Shown: positions 32,269 through 38,983 of the stretch, piece by piece
Layout: every line of letters starts with the position of its first letter
How positions within the stretch are numbered: position 1 is the first letter of the stretch
NCBI GenBank assembly: GCA_964612525.1
Contig: CAZTCQ010000007.1
Coordinates: 1-38,983, forward strand
DNA length: 38,983 nt
Direction: 5' to 3'
From: JAGNRR01 sp964612525
GTDB lineage: Bacteria > Bacteroidota > Bacteroidia > Chitinophagales > Chitinophagaceae
Position numbers and translations under genes: made by a program
Notes under the pieces: model-generated
Told to the model about the DNA's origin: nothing
What the model saw: only the letters and a program-made list of their open reading frames with translations
Database searches by the model: none

Positions 32269-33192
32269 TTATTTCAGCGCGTTCACAATAGCATTCGTAT
32301 TATGCTGTATCATTCCTATGTAAGTTCCTTCCGGCGTATCGTCATCGCCCATGGCATCAGAGAATAAAGTGCCGCCTACTTTTACTTCCCAACCTTTCTT
32401 TTTACAACCTTGTATTACAGCTTGTAAGTTTCTTTCATTCACAGAGGACTCTACAAAAACTGCTTTTACTTTTCGCTTGATAATTAAGTCCACCATTTTG
32501 GTAATGTCTTTAATTCCAATTTCACTTACTGTAGATATTCCTTGCAAACCCTGTACTTCTATGTCGTATGTTTTACCATAATAGTTAAAAGCATCGTGCG
32601 AGGTAATTAATAGGCGTTGTTCTTTAGGAATGGAAGCAATTTCTTGTCTCAGTTTGTTATCTAAATTATTTAATTCTTTAAAGTAATCTTCGGCTCTACT
32701 TTGATAACTTAGATCAGCCAAAGAGTTCCATTTCAAAAGAGCGTCTTTTATTGGAATTGTTACCATACTCCACAAAGCTGCGTCGTGCCAAACATGTGGG
32801 TCATAAATAATCTCCTCCCCTTGGTCACTTGATACAATCAATTCTTCCTTAGGAATATCTTTTGTTACAGCAATTACCGTTTTTTTCTTGGCAAATTTTT
32901 CAAAAACGTCTTGCATTTTTCCTTCTAGGTGCAAACCATTATAAAATATAATGTCAGCGTCTGTTAGTTTTTTCAAATCGCCTTGTGTGGCTTTGTAAAA
33001 ATGAGGATCAATACCTGGTCCCATCAAACTGACTACTTCGGCTTTATCTCCAGCAATATTTCTTACTGCATCGGCTATCATTTGTGTGGTAGTTACGATA
33101 TATAGTTTATCTCCTTTCTTGCTTGAATTTCCTTGATTACAAGAAGTAAATAGTACAGCACAAAGTGCTAGAATTAGAGCTAATTTTTTCAT
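32269..33192 (-). CDS. Metal ABC transporter substrate-binding lipoprotein (TroA-like)
   Basis: The protein has 307 residues with a lipoprotein signal (LALILALCAVLFTSC, Cys 18). It belongs to the cluster A-I metal-binding proteins: LMGPGIDPHFYKATQGDLKK, YDPHVWHDAALW, LITSHDAFNYYGKTYDIEV, GLQGISTVSEIG, VFVESSVNERN and TLFSDAMGDDD. The expected ligands are H64, H133, H199 and D279, which is the TroA-type set (PsaA/MntC-type proteins have Glu in third place), so Mn, Zn or Fe are all possible. There is no long His-rich loop of the ZnuA kind. It binds the metal in the periplasm and delivers it to the permeases. A promoter and a putative operator lie directly upstream. Confidence 0.93.
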   Translation of the reverse strand: MKKLALILALCAVLFTSCNQGNSSKKGDKLYIVTTTQMIADAVRNIAGDKAEVVSLMGPGIDPHFYKATQGDLKKLTDADIIFYNGLHLEGKMQDVFEKFAKKKTVIAVTKDIPKEELIVSSDQGEEIIYDPHVWHDAALWSMVTIPIKDALLKWNSLADLSYQSRAEDYFKELNNLDNKLRQEIASIPKEQRLLITSHDAFNYYGKTYDIEVQGLQGISTVSEIGIKDITKMVDLIIKRKVKAVFVESSVNERNLQAVIQGCKKKGWEVKVGGTLFSDAMGDDDTPEGTYIGMIQHNTNAIVNALK

Positions 33193-33214
33193 GTTTTATC
33201 TACTTAATTAAATT

Positions 33215-33230
33215 GTTAGTCTATACTAAC
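33215..33230 (-). promoter_or_regulatory. Putative metal-repressor operator (GTTAGT-N4-ACTAAC)
   Basis: A perfect 6-base inverted repeat with a 4-base spacer lies between the -7 element (33236-33243) and the start codon at 33192, covering the expected transcription start. GTTAG/CTAAC half-sites resemble those of DtxR/IdeR-type operators. The regulator itself is not known. Confidence 0.55.
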
Positions 33231-33235
33231 TTTTA

Positions 33236-33243
33236 CAAATGTA
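33236..33243 (-). promoter_or_regulatory. -7 promoter element (TACATTTG) of the metal transporter operon
   Basis: Exact TAnnTTTG match on the minus strand, 43 bases before the ATG. The region where the -33 element would be runs into the N gap, so it cannot be checked. Confidence 0.65.
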
Positions 33244-33251
33244 AAGCATTT

Positions 33252-33351
33252 NNNNNNNNNNNNNNNNNNNNNNNNNNNNNNNNNNNNNNNNNNNNNNNNN
33301 NNNNNNNNNNNNNNNNNNNNNNNNNNNNNNNNNNNNNNNNNNNNNNNNNNN
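33252..33351. other. Assembly gap (100 N) removing the 5' part of trpS
   Basis: A placeholder gap. Given typical TrpS length (about 325-330 residues, 141 visible), more than 550 bases plus the trpS promoter are missing. Confidence 0.9.
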
Positions 33352-33779
33352 TAGACGGCAAAGGCAAAATGAGTAAAAGCGAAAATGAAAATGCCACTAT
33401 TTACTTAGCCGATGATGACGATAAAATTCGCAAAAAAATCATGAAGGCCAAAACGGATGGCGGACCCACTGAGCCAAATTCTGAAATGCCTGATTATATC
33501 GAGAATATTTTCATGCTTATGAAATTGGTAAGTACTGAAGAGCATTACAATAAATTCTTAGCGGACTTTAATCAATGTGAAATCCGTTATGGTGATATGA
33601 AAAAGCAATTAGCAGAAGATATGATAGCTTTTGTAAGCCCAATTCGTGAAAAAGCCGCTGATTTACAAAATGATATTCCGAGGCTGCAAAAAATAATGCA
33701 AGAAGGAAAAGAGAAAGCCCGAGCAAGTGCAAGTGAAACCCTTACTGCTGCTAGAAAATTAATTGGAATAAACTATTAA
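33352..33779 (+). CDS. trpS: Tryptophan--tRNA ligase, C-terminal part
   Basis: The visible 141 residues are the C-terminal portion of tryptophanyl-tRNA synthetase, a class I enzyme that charges tRNA-Trp. The class I signature GKMSKSENENATIYL opens the fragment and is followed by DDDDKIRKKIMKAKTDGG and the helical anticodon-binding region (YGDMKKQLAEDMIAFVSPIREKA, ASETLTAARKLIG). The Rossmann-fold N-terminal half, including the HIGH motif, lies in the preceding gap. Sequence before the gap on this strand has no TrpS character and should not be joined to it. The first full codon is at 33354. Truncation is from assembly, not decay. Confidence 0.93.
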
Positions 33780-33825
33780 TGCACCGAGCTTTTTAAAAAT
33801 TATTGACTAGATTAGCGCTGAATTT

Positions 33826-34464
33826 ATGGCTAAGAAGAAAAAGAAGATACAACACGTTGCTATTGCAGGGAATATTGGTGCTGGTAAAACCACACTGACT
33901 AAAATACTAGCCAAACATTTCAATTGGTCTCCCAATTATGAAGATGTCGAGAACAACCCTTACTTAGATGATTTCTATAAGGATATGCCTCGTTGGAGTT
34001 TTAACCTTCAAGTTTTTTTCTTAAACAGTAGATTAAAACAACTAGTGGAAATTCAAAAAGGAGATCAAATAGTGGTGCAAGACCGTACCATCTACGAAGA
34101 CGCCAATATTTTCGCCCCCAATCTGCATGAAATGGGACTCATGAGTAAGCGTGATTTTGAAAACTATAGTAACTTTTTTGGCACACTCAAATCCATGGTA
34201 AATCCTCCAGATTTGTTAATCTATCTGCGGGCAAGCGTGCCGGCTTTGGTAGGCCAGATTCAAAAGCGTGGTAGAGAGTATGAAGAGAATATCAGATTGG
34301 ATTATTTAAAACGTTTGAACGAATATTATAATAATTGGATTGACAACTATAAGGACGGAAAACTTTTGATTATCGATATTGATAAAATAAACTTTGCAGA
34401 AAATAAGGAGGACACCGCCAAAGTAATCAACCTGGTAAACGCTGAAGTAAATGGCCTCTTCTAA
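33826..34464 (+). CDS. Deoxynucleoside kinase
   Basis: This 212-residue P-loop kinase phosphorylates deoxynucleosides for the salvage pathway. Motifs are the Walker A loop VAIAGNIGAGKTTLTKILA, the substrate-side NPYLDDFYKDMPRWSFNLQV, the DRS-like VVQDRTIYEDANIF and the LID arginines in KRGREYEENIRLDYLKRLNE. The N-terminus is strongly basic (MAKKKKKIQ). Specificity (dA/dG or T) cannot be read from the sequence. It lies 46 bases after trpS, with a weak TAGATTAG element in between, so it could be co-transcribed with it. dcd elsewhere in the window serves the same nucleotide pool, but is not linked. Confidence 0.92.
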   Translation: MAKKKKKIQHVAIAGNIGAGKTTLTKILAKHFNWSPNYEDVENNPYLDDFYKDMPRWSFNLQVFFLNSRLKQLVEIQKGDQIVVQDRTIYEDANIFAPNLHEMGLMSKRDFENYSNFFGTLKSMVNPPDLLIYLRASVPALVGQIQKRGREYEENIRLDYLKRLNEYYNNWIDNYKDGKLLIIDIDKINFAENKEDTAKVINLVNAEVNGLF

Positions 34465-34468
34465 GTTG

Positions 34469-34487
34469 GCACATTAATTGTGCTTTT
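34469..34487 (+). terminator. Weak terminator after the deoxynucleoside kinase gene
   Basis: Stem GCACA / TGTGC with loop TTAAT, followed by only four T. Placement right after the stop codon supports it, but the structure is small. Confidence 0.4.
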
Positions 34488-34507
34488 AATAAATAATAAA
34501 TTAAATT

Positions 34508-35524
34508 ATGAAAAAAAAGTGTTCCTACTCAACCATTCTTTTAATTTTAGGCCTTGCGGCTTACACAACTTTAAATACTTCTTATAGTACAGGATTTAGC
34601 TCCTACTCAAATACTAGTTGCCCTACCTGTCACGGAAGCAATGCACCAAACACGTTAATTTCAATTAATAACTTACCGAGTACCTATTCCTACGGACAGT
34701 CATATCCTATATCGGTTTCTATCACCAATTCATCTAAAGTTGTAGCTGGCTTCCAATTGTTAGTAAGTACGGGCACTCTGACCACTGGAGATCCAAGCAT
34801 TTCAATTTATGGAAATAATAGAAGTGGCGGTCACAACTCTCCAAAACTGATGAATGCAGGCACGGCTACCTTTAACATGATATGGACTGCACCCACAAGT
34901 GGAAACGTAGCTGCTAATTTCTCAGCACAAGGAATTGGTGCGAATGGTACAGGAAATACGGGCGGCGACAGTGGTGCTTTTATTACTATTAGTAATATAG
35001 TTCTGCCAGTGCGATTCGTTTCAATTTCTGCTCTTATTAAAAAAGAGGATATTGTTGTCGCTTTTGAAACCGCTGATGAAGAAAATGTAGAAACATTTAC
35101 CATTGAGCGAAAAACTAAAAACGCTGAATTTGAAACTGTTGCAACCTTAGTCCCGAATCAATCGGGAAGATATGAGTATACGGACAAAGACGTAGAAAAG
35201 AATATCCGGTACCAATATCGCGCGGTGGAAAATGACTTTACAGGAGGACAAACATTTTCAGAAATTGCAACAGTTAAGATTAGCAAAGAAAATAATCTCA
35301 AATTGTATCCAACAATTGTTAAGAATTCAAAGATAAATTTTGAAGGTCTTGAGTGGGAAGAAGAATACACAATAAACCTCTTTAACCTTACCGGTAAAAA
35401 CGTTTTTTCAAGCTCTCTTACTTCTAATCAATTGACTATTACTGATTTGGCTTCTGGTCTCTATATCGCACAAGTATTAAAAAACAATACACCCGTCTTG
35501 ACACAGAAGATAAGTTTTAAGTAG
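34508..35524 (+). CDS. Choice-of-anchor-V-like secreted protein with CxxCH motif and T9SS tail, copy 1
   Basis: The protein has 338 residues. A signal-like N-terminus (YSTILLILGLAAYTTLNTSY) is followed by a CPTCHGS motif (C38, C41, H42), the pattern of a c-type haem site. Residues about 45-165 resemble the Reelin-like choice-of-anchor V domain (YPISVSITNSSKVVAGFQLL, YGNNRSGGHNS with H109, GTATFNMIWTAP). A fibronectin-like stretch (about 175-255) and a T9SS sorting domain (LYPTIVKNSKINFEG, DLASGLYIAQVL) follow. It should be exported by Sec and then T9SS. If haem is attached it would be a surface cytochrome; that is not shown. The next gene is a paralogue. Confidence 0.82.
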   Translation: MKKKCSYSTILLILGLAAYTTLNTSYSTGFSSYSNTSCPTCHGSNAPNTLISINNLPSTYSYGQSYPISVSITNSSKVVAGFQLLVSTGTLTTGDPSISIYGNNRSGGHNSPKLMNAGTATFNMIWTAPTSGNVAANFSAQGIGANGTGNTGGDSGAFITISNIVLPVRFVSISALIKKEDIVVAFETADEENVETFTIERKTKNAEFETVATLVPNQSGRYEYTDKDVEKNIRYQYRAVENDFTGGQTFSEIATVKISKENNLKLYPTIVKNSKINFEGLEWEEEYTINLFNLTGKNVFSSSLTSNQLTITDLASGLYIAQVLKNNTPVLTQKISFK

Positions 35525-35595
35525 TTTTTTATAGAAGTAGCTTTTTCGTTTCAGCATTCAAGGATTGATAGTTTTATTAACTAGTTTAATCTTCG

Positions 35596-35603
35596 TATAT
35601 TTA
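35596..35603 (+). promoter_or_regulatory. Near-consensus -7 element (TATATTTA) of the second CxxCH protein gene
   Basis: One mismatch to TAnnTTTG (final A), 25 bases before the ATG at 35629. The purine-rich stretch AAGGAGA just after it looks like a Shine-Dalgarno sequence but is too far from the start. Confidence 0.35.
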
Positions 35604-35628
35604 AGGAGAATCTAAAAAACTATTATCT

Positions 35629-36651
35629 ATGAAAAAAAAATCTTTACTATCTTCCATATTGTTAATCGTCGGCCTTGGTTTTTATACCATGCTCAATACA
35701 TCTTATAGTAGTGGTTTTACCTCTTATCGTACTACTTGCGGAAGTTGTCATGGTAGTGCAAATGCCGCCACCACAGTAAGTGTAAATGGCTTACCTACTT
35801 TTTATAGCCCAAGTACCGCTTATCCCTTTACCGTAACAGTTACAAACAATACCAAAGTTTCTGCCGGTTTTCAAGTGCAAGCCAATATTGGAACTATTTC
35901 GACAACAGAAGCTGGTATTATTGTTTATGGCAACAATCGAAGTGCTGGACATAATGCACGAAGAACCTTAAGTAGTGGCACAGCTACCTTTAACATGACA
36001 TGGACATCACCCGCTGTAGCAGGTACTGCCGCTAATTTCACAGCTGTCGGAAATGCTGTAAATAATGCTAATGGCAGTGGCGGTGACACTTGGAACAATG
36101 CTCCTTCAACGGTAGTGCCGTTACAAGTACATTTTGGAGAAATTTCTGCTCAACAATTTGATAATCATACCTTGCTTTCCTTTGTAACTGAATACGAAGA
36201 GAATATCAAAATTTTCAAAATAGAACGCGGCACGGACGGTACGAATTTTACAGAAATTTCAGAAGTAACTCCAACTGGAGTTGGTAACTACGAGTACAAG
36301 GATTACACAGCTGAAAAAAATAAAATCCACTATTACAGAATCAAAGATATTAGCAATGACCTGGTTGAAAGTTACTCTGCTGTCGTCAAAACAAATTCTA
36401 CAACGAACTCTTTAAATGAAATTTCAGTGCACCCTACTTTGATTTCAGAAAATGGAGCCCTACAAGTAAATGGCTTGAAATCTAACTCAAAAGCTCAATT
36501 TGAATTATTTGACTTTGCGGGTAGAAAAATATTTTCTTCGGACATCGCAGGCAATACTGTTCAACTTACAAGTTTACCAATTGGCAATTATTTTGCTGTG
36601 ATTAGCCAAAACAACACGGTAAAAAAAGTTCAAAAAATCACCTATCAGTAA
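35629..36651 (+). CDS. Choice-of-anchor-V-like secreted protein with CxxCH motif and T9SS tail, copy 2
   Basis: This 340-residue paralogue of the preceding gene has the same order of parts: signal-like N-terminus (SILLIVGLGFYTMLNTSY), CGSCHGS motif (C37, C40, H41), choice-of-anchor-V-like domain (YPFTVTVTNNTKVSAGFQV, YGNNRSAGHNARR, GTATFNMTWTSP), a fibronectin-like region and a T9SS sorting domain (VHPTLISENGALQVNG, SLPIGNYFAVI). The N-terminal 120 residues are much more alike between the copies than the rest, so the CxxCH and domain core are under constraint. The 104-base spacer has its own near-consensus promoter element, so the copies may be regulated separately. A strong hairpin follows. 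Confidence 0.82.
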   Translation: MKKKSLLSSILLIVGLGFYTMLNTSYSSGFTSYRTTCGSCHGSANAATTVSVNGLPTFYSPSTAYPFTVTVTNNTKVSAGFQVQANIGTISTTEAGIIVYGNNRSAGHNARRTLSSGTATFNMTWTSPAVAGTAANFTAVGNAVNNANGSGGDTWNNAPSTVVPLQVHFGEISAQQFDNHTLLSFVTEYEENIKIFKIERGTDGTNFTEISEVTPTGVGNYEYKDYTAEKNKIHYYRIKDISNDLVESYSAVVKTNSTTNSLNEISVHPTLISENGALQVNGLKSNSKAQFELFDFAGRKIFSSDIAGNTVQLTSLPIGNYFAVISQNNTVKKVQKITYQ

Positions 36652-36681
36652 AAAAAGAAAAAGAGTTATTCTAGTAAACCA

Positions 36682-36712
36682 AAATGGCGCTCAATGAGCG
36701 CCATTTGTTTGT
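36682..36712. terminator. Bidirectional terminator between convergent genes
   Basis: A perfect 11-bp stem AAATGGCGCTC / GAGCGCCATTT with loop AAT sits between the convergent stops at 36651 and 36731. The plus-strand T tract is imperfect (GTTTGTT); on the minus strand the stem also ends in T. Confidence 0.75.
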
Positions 36713-36730
36713 TGGGATATCTTGATAAAA

Positions 36731-37831
36731 CTATACATTGAAGCGAAAGTGCATTACATCGCCATCGTCTACCACATACTCTTTCCCTTCAATTCTTAAT
36801 TTACCTGCTTCTCGAGCCGAAGCTTCAGAACCTAGACTTACATAGTCATCATAAGCAATCACCTCGGCTTTGATAAATCCTTTTTCAAAATCTGTGTGTA
36901 TTACCCCAGCAGCCTGCGGCGCTTTCCAGCCTTCGTGAATAGTCCAGGCTCTCACCTCTTTTTCACCGGCCGTAAAATAAGTAATCAAGGATAGCAAACT
37001 ATATGCCGATCGAATTAAGCGACTCAGTCCTGGCTCAGTCAGACCATATTCTTCCAAAAACATCGCCTTATCCTCAGCATCTTCCATCACACTAATTTCT
37101 GCTTCAATGCTATTGTTCATTACAATAACTTCATTTCCTTCAGCTAGGACAGCCTCCTTTAGCGCTTCAGAATATTTGTTTCCTGTGAGCATTGATTTTT
37201 CATCAACATTCGCCACGTAGAGAACTGGCTTTGAGGTCAGCAAAAATAGCTCTTTGACAATATCACTATCTGCCTCATCCATATCCATAGAGCGAATACT
37301 ACTCCCTTCCATTAAATGAGCTTTACATTTTTCTAAAATCGCTACCAATTCTTTTGCCTTGGCGTCTCCATTTTTAGCAATTTTATTATTTCGCTCAAGC
37401 TGCTTTTCTACGCTTTCTAAATCTTTAAGCTGCAACTCAGTATCAATTATTTCTTTATCTCCGACAGGGTTAATTTCTCCTTCCTCTCTAAGAATATTTT
37501 CATCTTCAAAACAGCGAATTACGTGAGTAATTGCATCAACCTCTCTAATGTTTGCCAGAAATTTATTACCTAAACCTTCACCTTTACTTGCCCCTTTTAC
37601 CAAACCCGCAATGTCAACAAATTCAATACTCGTTGGCATTACTCGCTCAGGATTTACGAGCTCGGCTAATTTATCTATACGCGTATCTGGCACATCTACT
37701 TGACCGACATTCGGATCAATAGTACAAAATCTATAATTACTTGCTTGTGCTTGCGCCTGCTGATTCACAGCATTGAACAAAGTGGATTTTCCTACATTGG
37801 GTAAGCCCACGATACCTACTTTTAAAGCCAT
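36731..37831 (-). CDS. ychF: Redox-regulated ATPase YchF
   Basis: This 366-residue member of the Obg/YchF family matches the universal length (about 363). G1 is GLPNVGKSTLFNAV, the switch region has EFVDIAGLVKGASKGEGLGN (G3 DxxG), and the G4 position reads NVDE in place of NKxD, which is why YchF binds ATP rather than GTP. The C-terminal TGS-like domain includes YFTAGEKEVRAWTIHEG, AAGVIHTDFEKGFIKAEVI and VDDGDVMHFRFNV. It associates with ribosomes and responds to oxidative stress in other bacteria. It is cytoplasmic, and its promoter motif is only partial (GACATTTG about 60 bases upstream). Confidence 0.97.
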   Translation of the reverse strand: MALKVGIVGLPNVGKSTLFNAVNQQAQAQASNYRFCTIDPNVGQVDVPDTRIDKLAELVNPERVMPTSIEFVDIAGLVKGASKGEGLGNKFLANIREVDAITHVIRCFEDENILREEGEINPVGDKEIIDTELQLKDLESVEKQLERNNKIAKNGDAKAKELVAILEKCKAHLMEGSSIRSMDMDEADSDIVKELFLLTSKPVLYVANVDEKSMLTGNKYSEALKEAVLAEGNEVIVMNNSIEAEISVMEDAEDKAMFLEEYGLTEPGLSRLIRSAYSLLSLITYFTAGEKEVRAWTIHEGWKAPQAAGVIHTDFEKGFIKAEVIAYDDYVSLGSEASAREAGKLRIEGKEYVVDDGDVMHFRFNV

Positions 37832-37926
37832 TTTTTAGTTTTGAGTTTTAAATTATGAGTGTTAAGTATATTCTACTATTGCGCCGCAAATGTCCTTTAA
37901 TTAATTCAAAATTAAGAATTAAACAT

Positions 37927-38826
37927 TCAAAATTTACCTGACTTAATATGCAAATCTCTTTGAGGAAAAGGAATTTTAACGCCTGCCTTGCTAAATTCAT
38001 CAAAGATTTGAAAGCGCATGTCACTCTTTATATTTTCAACGATAAAGGAATGACGTGTCCAGAAAAAGAGATCGAACATCAGAGCCGAATCTCCAAAATC
38101 AGAGAAGCGAACCATAACAGGATGCAACTTGCTTTCTTTGATAACAAAGGAATTATCGTTGGCCACTTTCTTCAAGAGAGTTGAGACTGTCTTAGGATCC
38201 GAGCTATAATCTACCCCAACACGAACCATAAAACGACGCTCATTTTTATTGTGACTCCAATTGATTACTTTTTCAGTTACAAATTTATGATTGGGTACAA
38301 TTAAGTTCACACCATCTCTATCCAAAACGACGGTATGTCTCAATTTTATTACTTGTATCTTCCCTACTACATTGTCAACCTCTATAACGTCACCCAGCTC
38401 TATGGGCCTTTCAAACAATAGAAACAAACCGGACACTAAATCAGAAAAGATATTTTGAAGTCCCATACCAATCCCTACCAACAAGGCAGCAGAACCTACT
38501 AGGAGGGCATTTACGCCAATCCCGATTATTTCCAACACCAGGACAAAGCTGATAATGTACATTAAGTACTTTAGAATCATATAGATACTGTGCCGCCGAC
38601 CAAATTCTACATTCTCTTCGGTACGATTACCAATAATGACTCGTCGAGCCCCTTTGATGACTGCCCAACTTATAACTAGTAAAATAGCCACAATTATTAG
38701 TACGCCGGGCGTCAACTCAAAATCAGAGATTTTGAAAATTTCATAATTTAAAAAACCATCGAGATGATGATTATCTGTGTCAAGATTGTCAAGATTTTCT
38801 AATATTTTGCTTCCTTTGTCCTGCAT
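37927..38826 (-). CDS. Small-conductance mechanosensitive channel (MscS family)
   Basis: The 299-residue protein has three membrane helices: about residues 38-58, 82-102 and the pore helix TM3 (about 107-135; ALLVGSAALLVGIGMGLQNI). The cytoplasmic beta domain follows directly (DLVSGLFLLFERPIELGDVI, GKIQVIKLRHTVVLDRDG, VIVPNHKFV-like LIVPNHKF and KVINWSHN). These are hallmark MscS segments. It opens under membrane tension to release solutes on osmotic downshock. A consensus promoter element lies 13 bases upstream. It is a standalone gene between ychF and tRNA-Ala, on the opposite strand from the tRNA. Confidence 0.95.
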   Translation of the reverse strand: MQDKGSKILENLDNLDTDNHHLDGFLNYEIFKISDFELTPGVLIIVAILLVISWAVIKGARRVIIGNRTEENVEFGRRHSIYMILKYLMYIISFVLVLEIIGIGVNALLVGSAALLVGIGMGLQNIFSDLVSGLFLLFERPIELGDVIEVDNVVGKIQVIKLRHTVVLDRDGVNLIVPNHKFVTEKVINWSHNKNERRFMVRVGVDYSSDPKTVSTLLKKVANDNSFVIKESKLHPVMVRFSDFGDSALMFDLFFWTRHSFIVENIKSDMRFQIFDEFSKAGVKIPFPQRDLHIKSGKF

Positions 38827-38839
38827 CTTCTCTATGAAT

Positions 38840-38847
38840 CAAATGTA
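38840..38847 (-). promoter_or_regulatory. -7 promoter element (TACATTTG) of the MscS gene
   Basis: Exact TAnnTTTG match on the minus strand, 13 bases before the ATG at 38826. Confidence 0.62.
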
Positions 38848-38891
38848 ATGTTTCTAACTCAATTTACTCATTATAATTTGTGCCTATCATC

Positions 38892-38899
38892 TATATTTG
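38892..38899 (+). promoter_or_regulatory. -7 promoter element (TATATTTG) of tRNA-Ala
   Basis: Exact TAnnTTTG match 9 bases before the first tRNA base, the spacing expected for a stable-RNA promoter. Confidence 0.6.
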
Positions 38900-38908
38900 C
38901 GCCTACAT

Positions 38909-38982
<74 letters not shown>

Positions 38983-38983
38983 C

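Noticed and set aside
33165..33351. N-terminal extension of trpS through the gap starting at 33165
   Set aside because: Those residues have no TrpS character, overlap the start of the divergent binding-protein gene, and are joined only through N.
35596..35628. Shine-Dalgarno site AAGGAGA before the second CxxCH protein gene
   Set aside because: It lies more than 20 bases from the ATG, and other genes here lack such sites.

Overview
The window looks like one low-GC scaffold from a member of the Bacteroidota, most likely a Flavobacteriales-type organism from a draft or metagenome assembly. The evidence is consistent: many genes are preceded by the phylum's -7 promoter signature TAnnTTTG, Shine-Dalgarno sequences are not apparent, four proteins end in type IX secretion (T9SS) sorting domains, and several families typical of the phylum occur (DUF4249 lipoprotein, TonB, OMP barrel, choice-of-anchor-V-like proteins, DUF6150-like protein, bacilliredoxin YtxJ). 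It starts inside a tRNA-His and ends on a tRNA-Ala. Three runs of exactly 100 N mark scaffold joins.

Layout. 1-6.5 kb: tRNA-His, a small unknown protein, a SirB1/transglutaminase-like protein, an ECF sigma factor overlapping its membrane anti-sigma partner, a membrane-anchored receiver-domain protein, a GNAT acetyltransferase, an outer-membrane barrel and panB. 6.5-14.5 kb: a saccharopine-dehydrogenase-family enzyme, a tiny lipoprotein with YtxJ, then a minus-strand run of tonB, DUF4249 lipoprotein, trxB, a beta-propeller lipoprotein with a cytochrome-like N-terminus, and folB, followed by a T9SS cargo protein. 14.5-19.3 kb: dcd, cytochrome c maturation genes ccmE and ccmF, and two tandem EGF-like lipoproteins. 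19.3-29.1 kb: RNA m5C methyltransferase and an acyl-CoA carboxylase subunit, an orphan membrane protein, aspartokinase, an FG-GAP T9SS protein, ribBA and a YdjM-like membrane protein.

29.2-33.2 kb holds a small 13-residue-repeat protein and a Tro/Mnt-type metal ABC transporter operon. One of its permeases is fused to a DtxR/MntR-like metal-sensing regulator domain, a perfect inverted repeat sits at the predicted start of transcription, and a large GC-rich hairpin lies between the binding-protein and ATPase genes. 33.3-39 kb: the 3' part of trpS, a deoxynucleoside kinase, two tandem secreted CxxCH proteins with T9SS tails, ychF, an MscS channel and tRNA-Ala.

Most of the window is housekeeping. 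The best candidates for new biology are the permease-regulator fusion with its putative operator, the membrane-anchored receiver without an output domain, the CxxxY-type CcmE together with secreted CxxCH cargo, and the widespread promoter motif a few bases before start codons (several of them GTG or TTG), which suggests leaderless or near-leaderless mRNAs. I saw no CRISPR array, prophage, insertion sequence or recognisable defence system.
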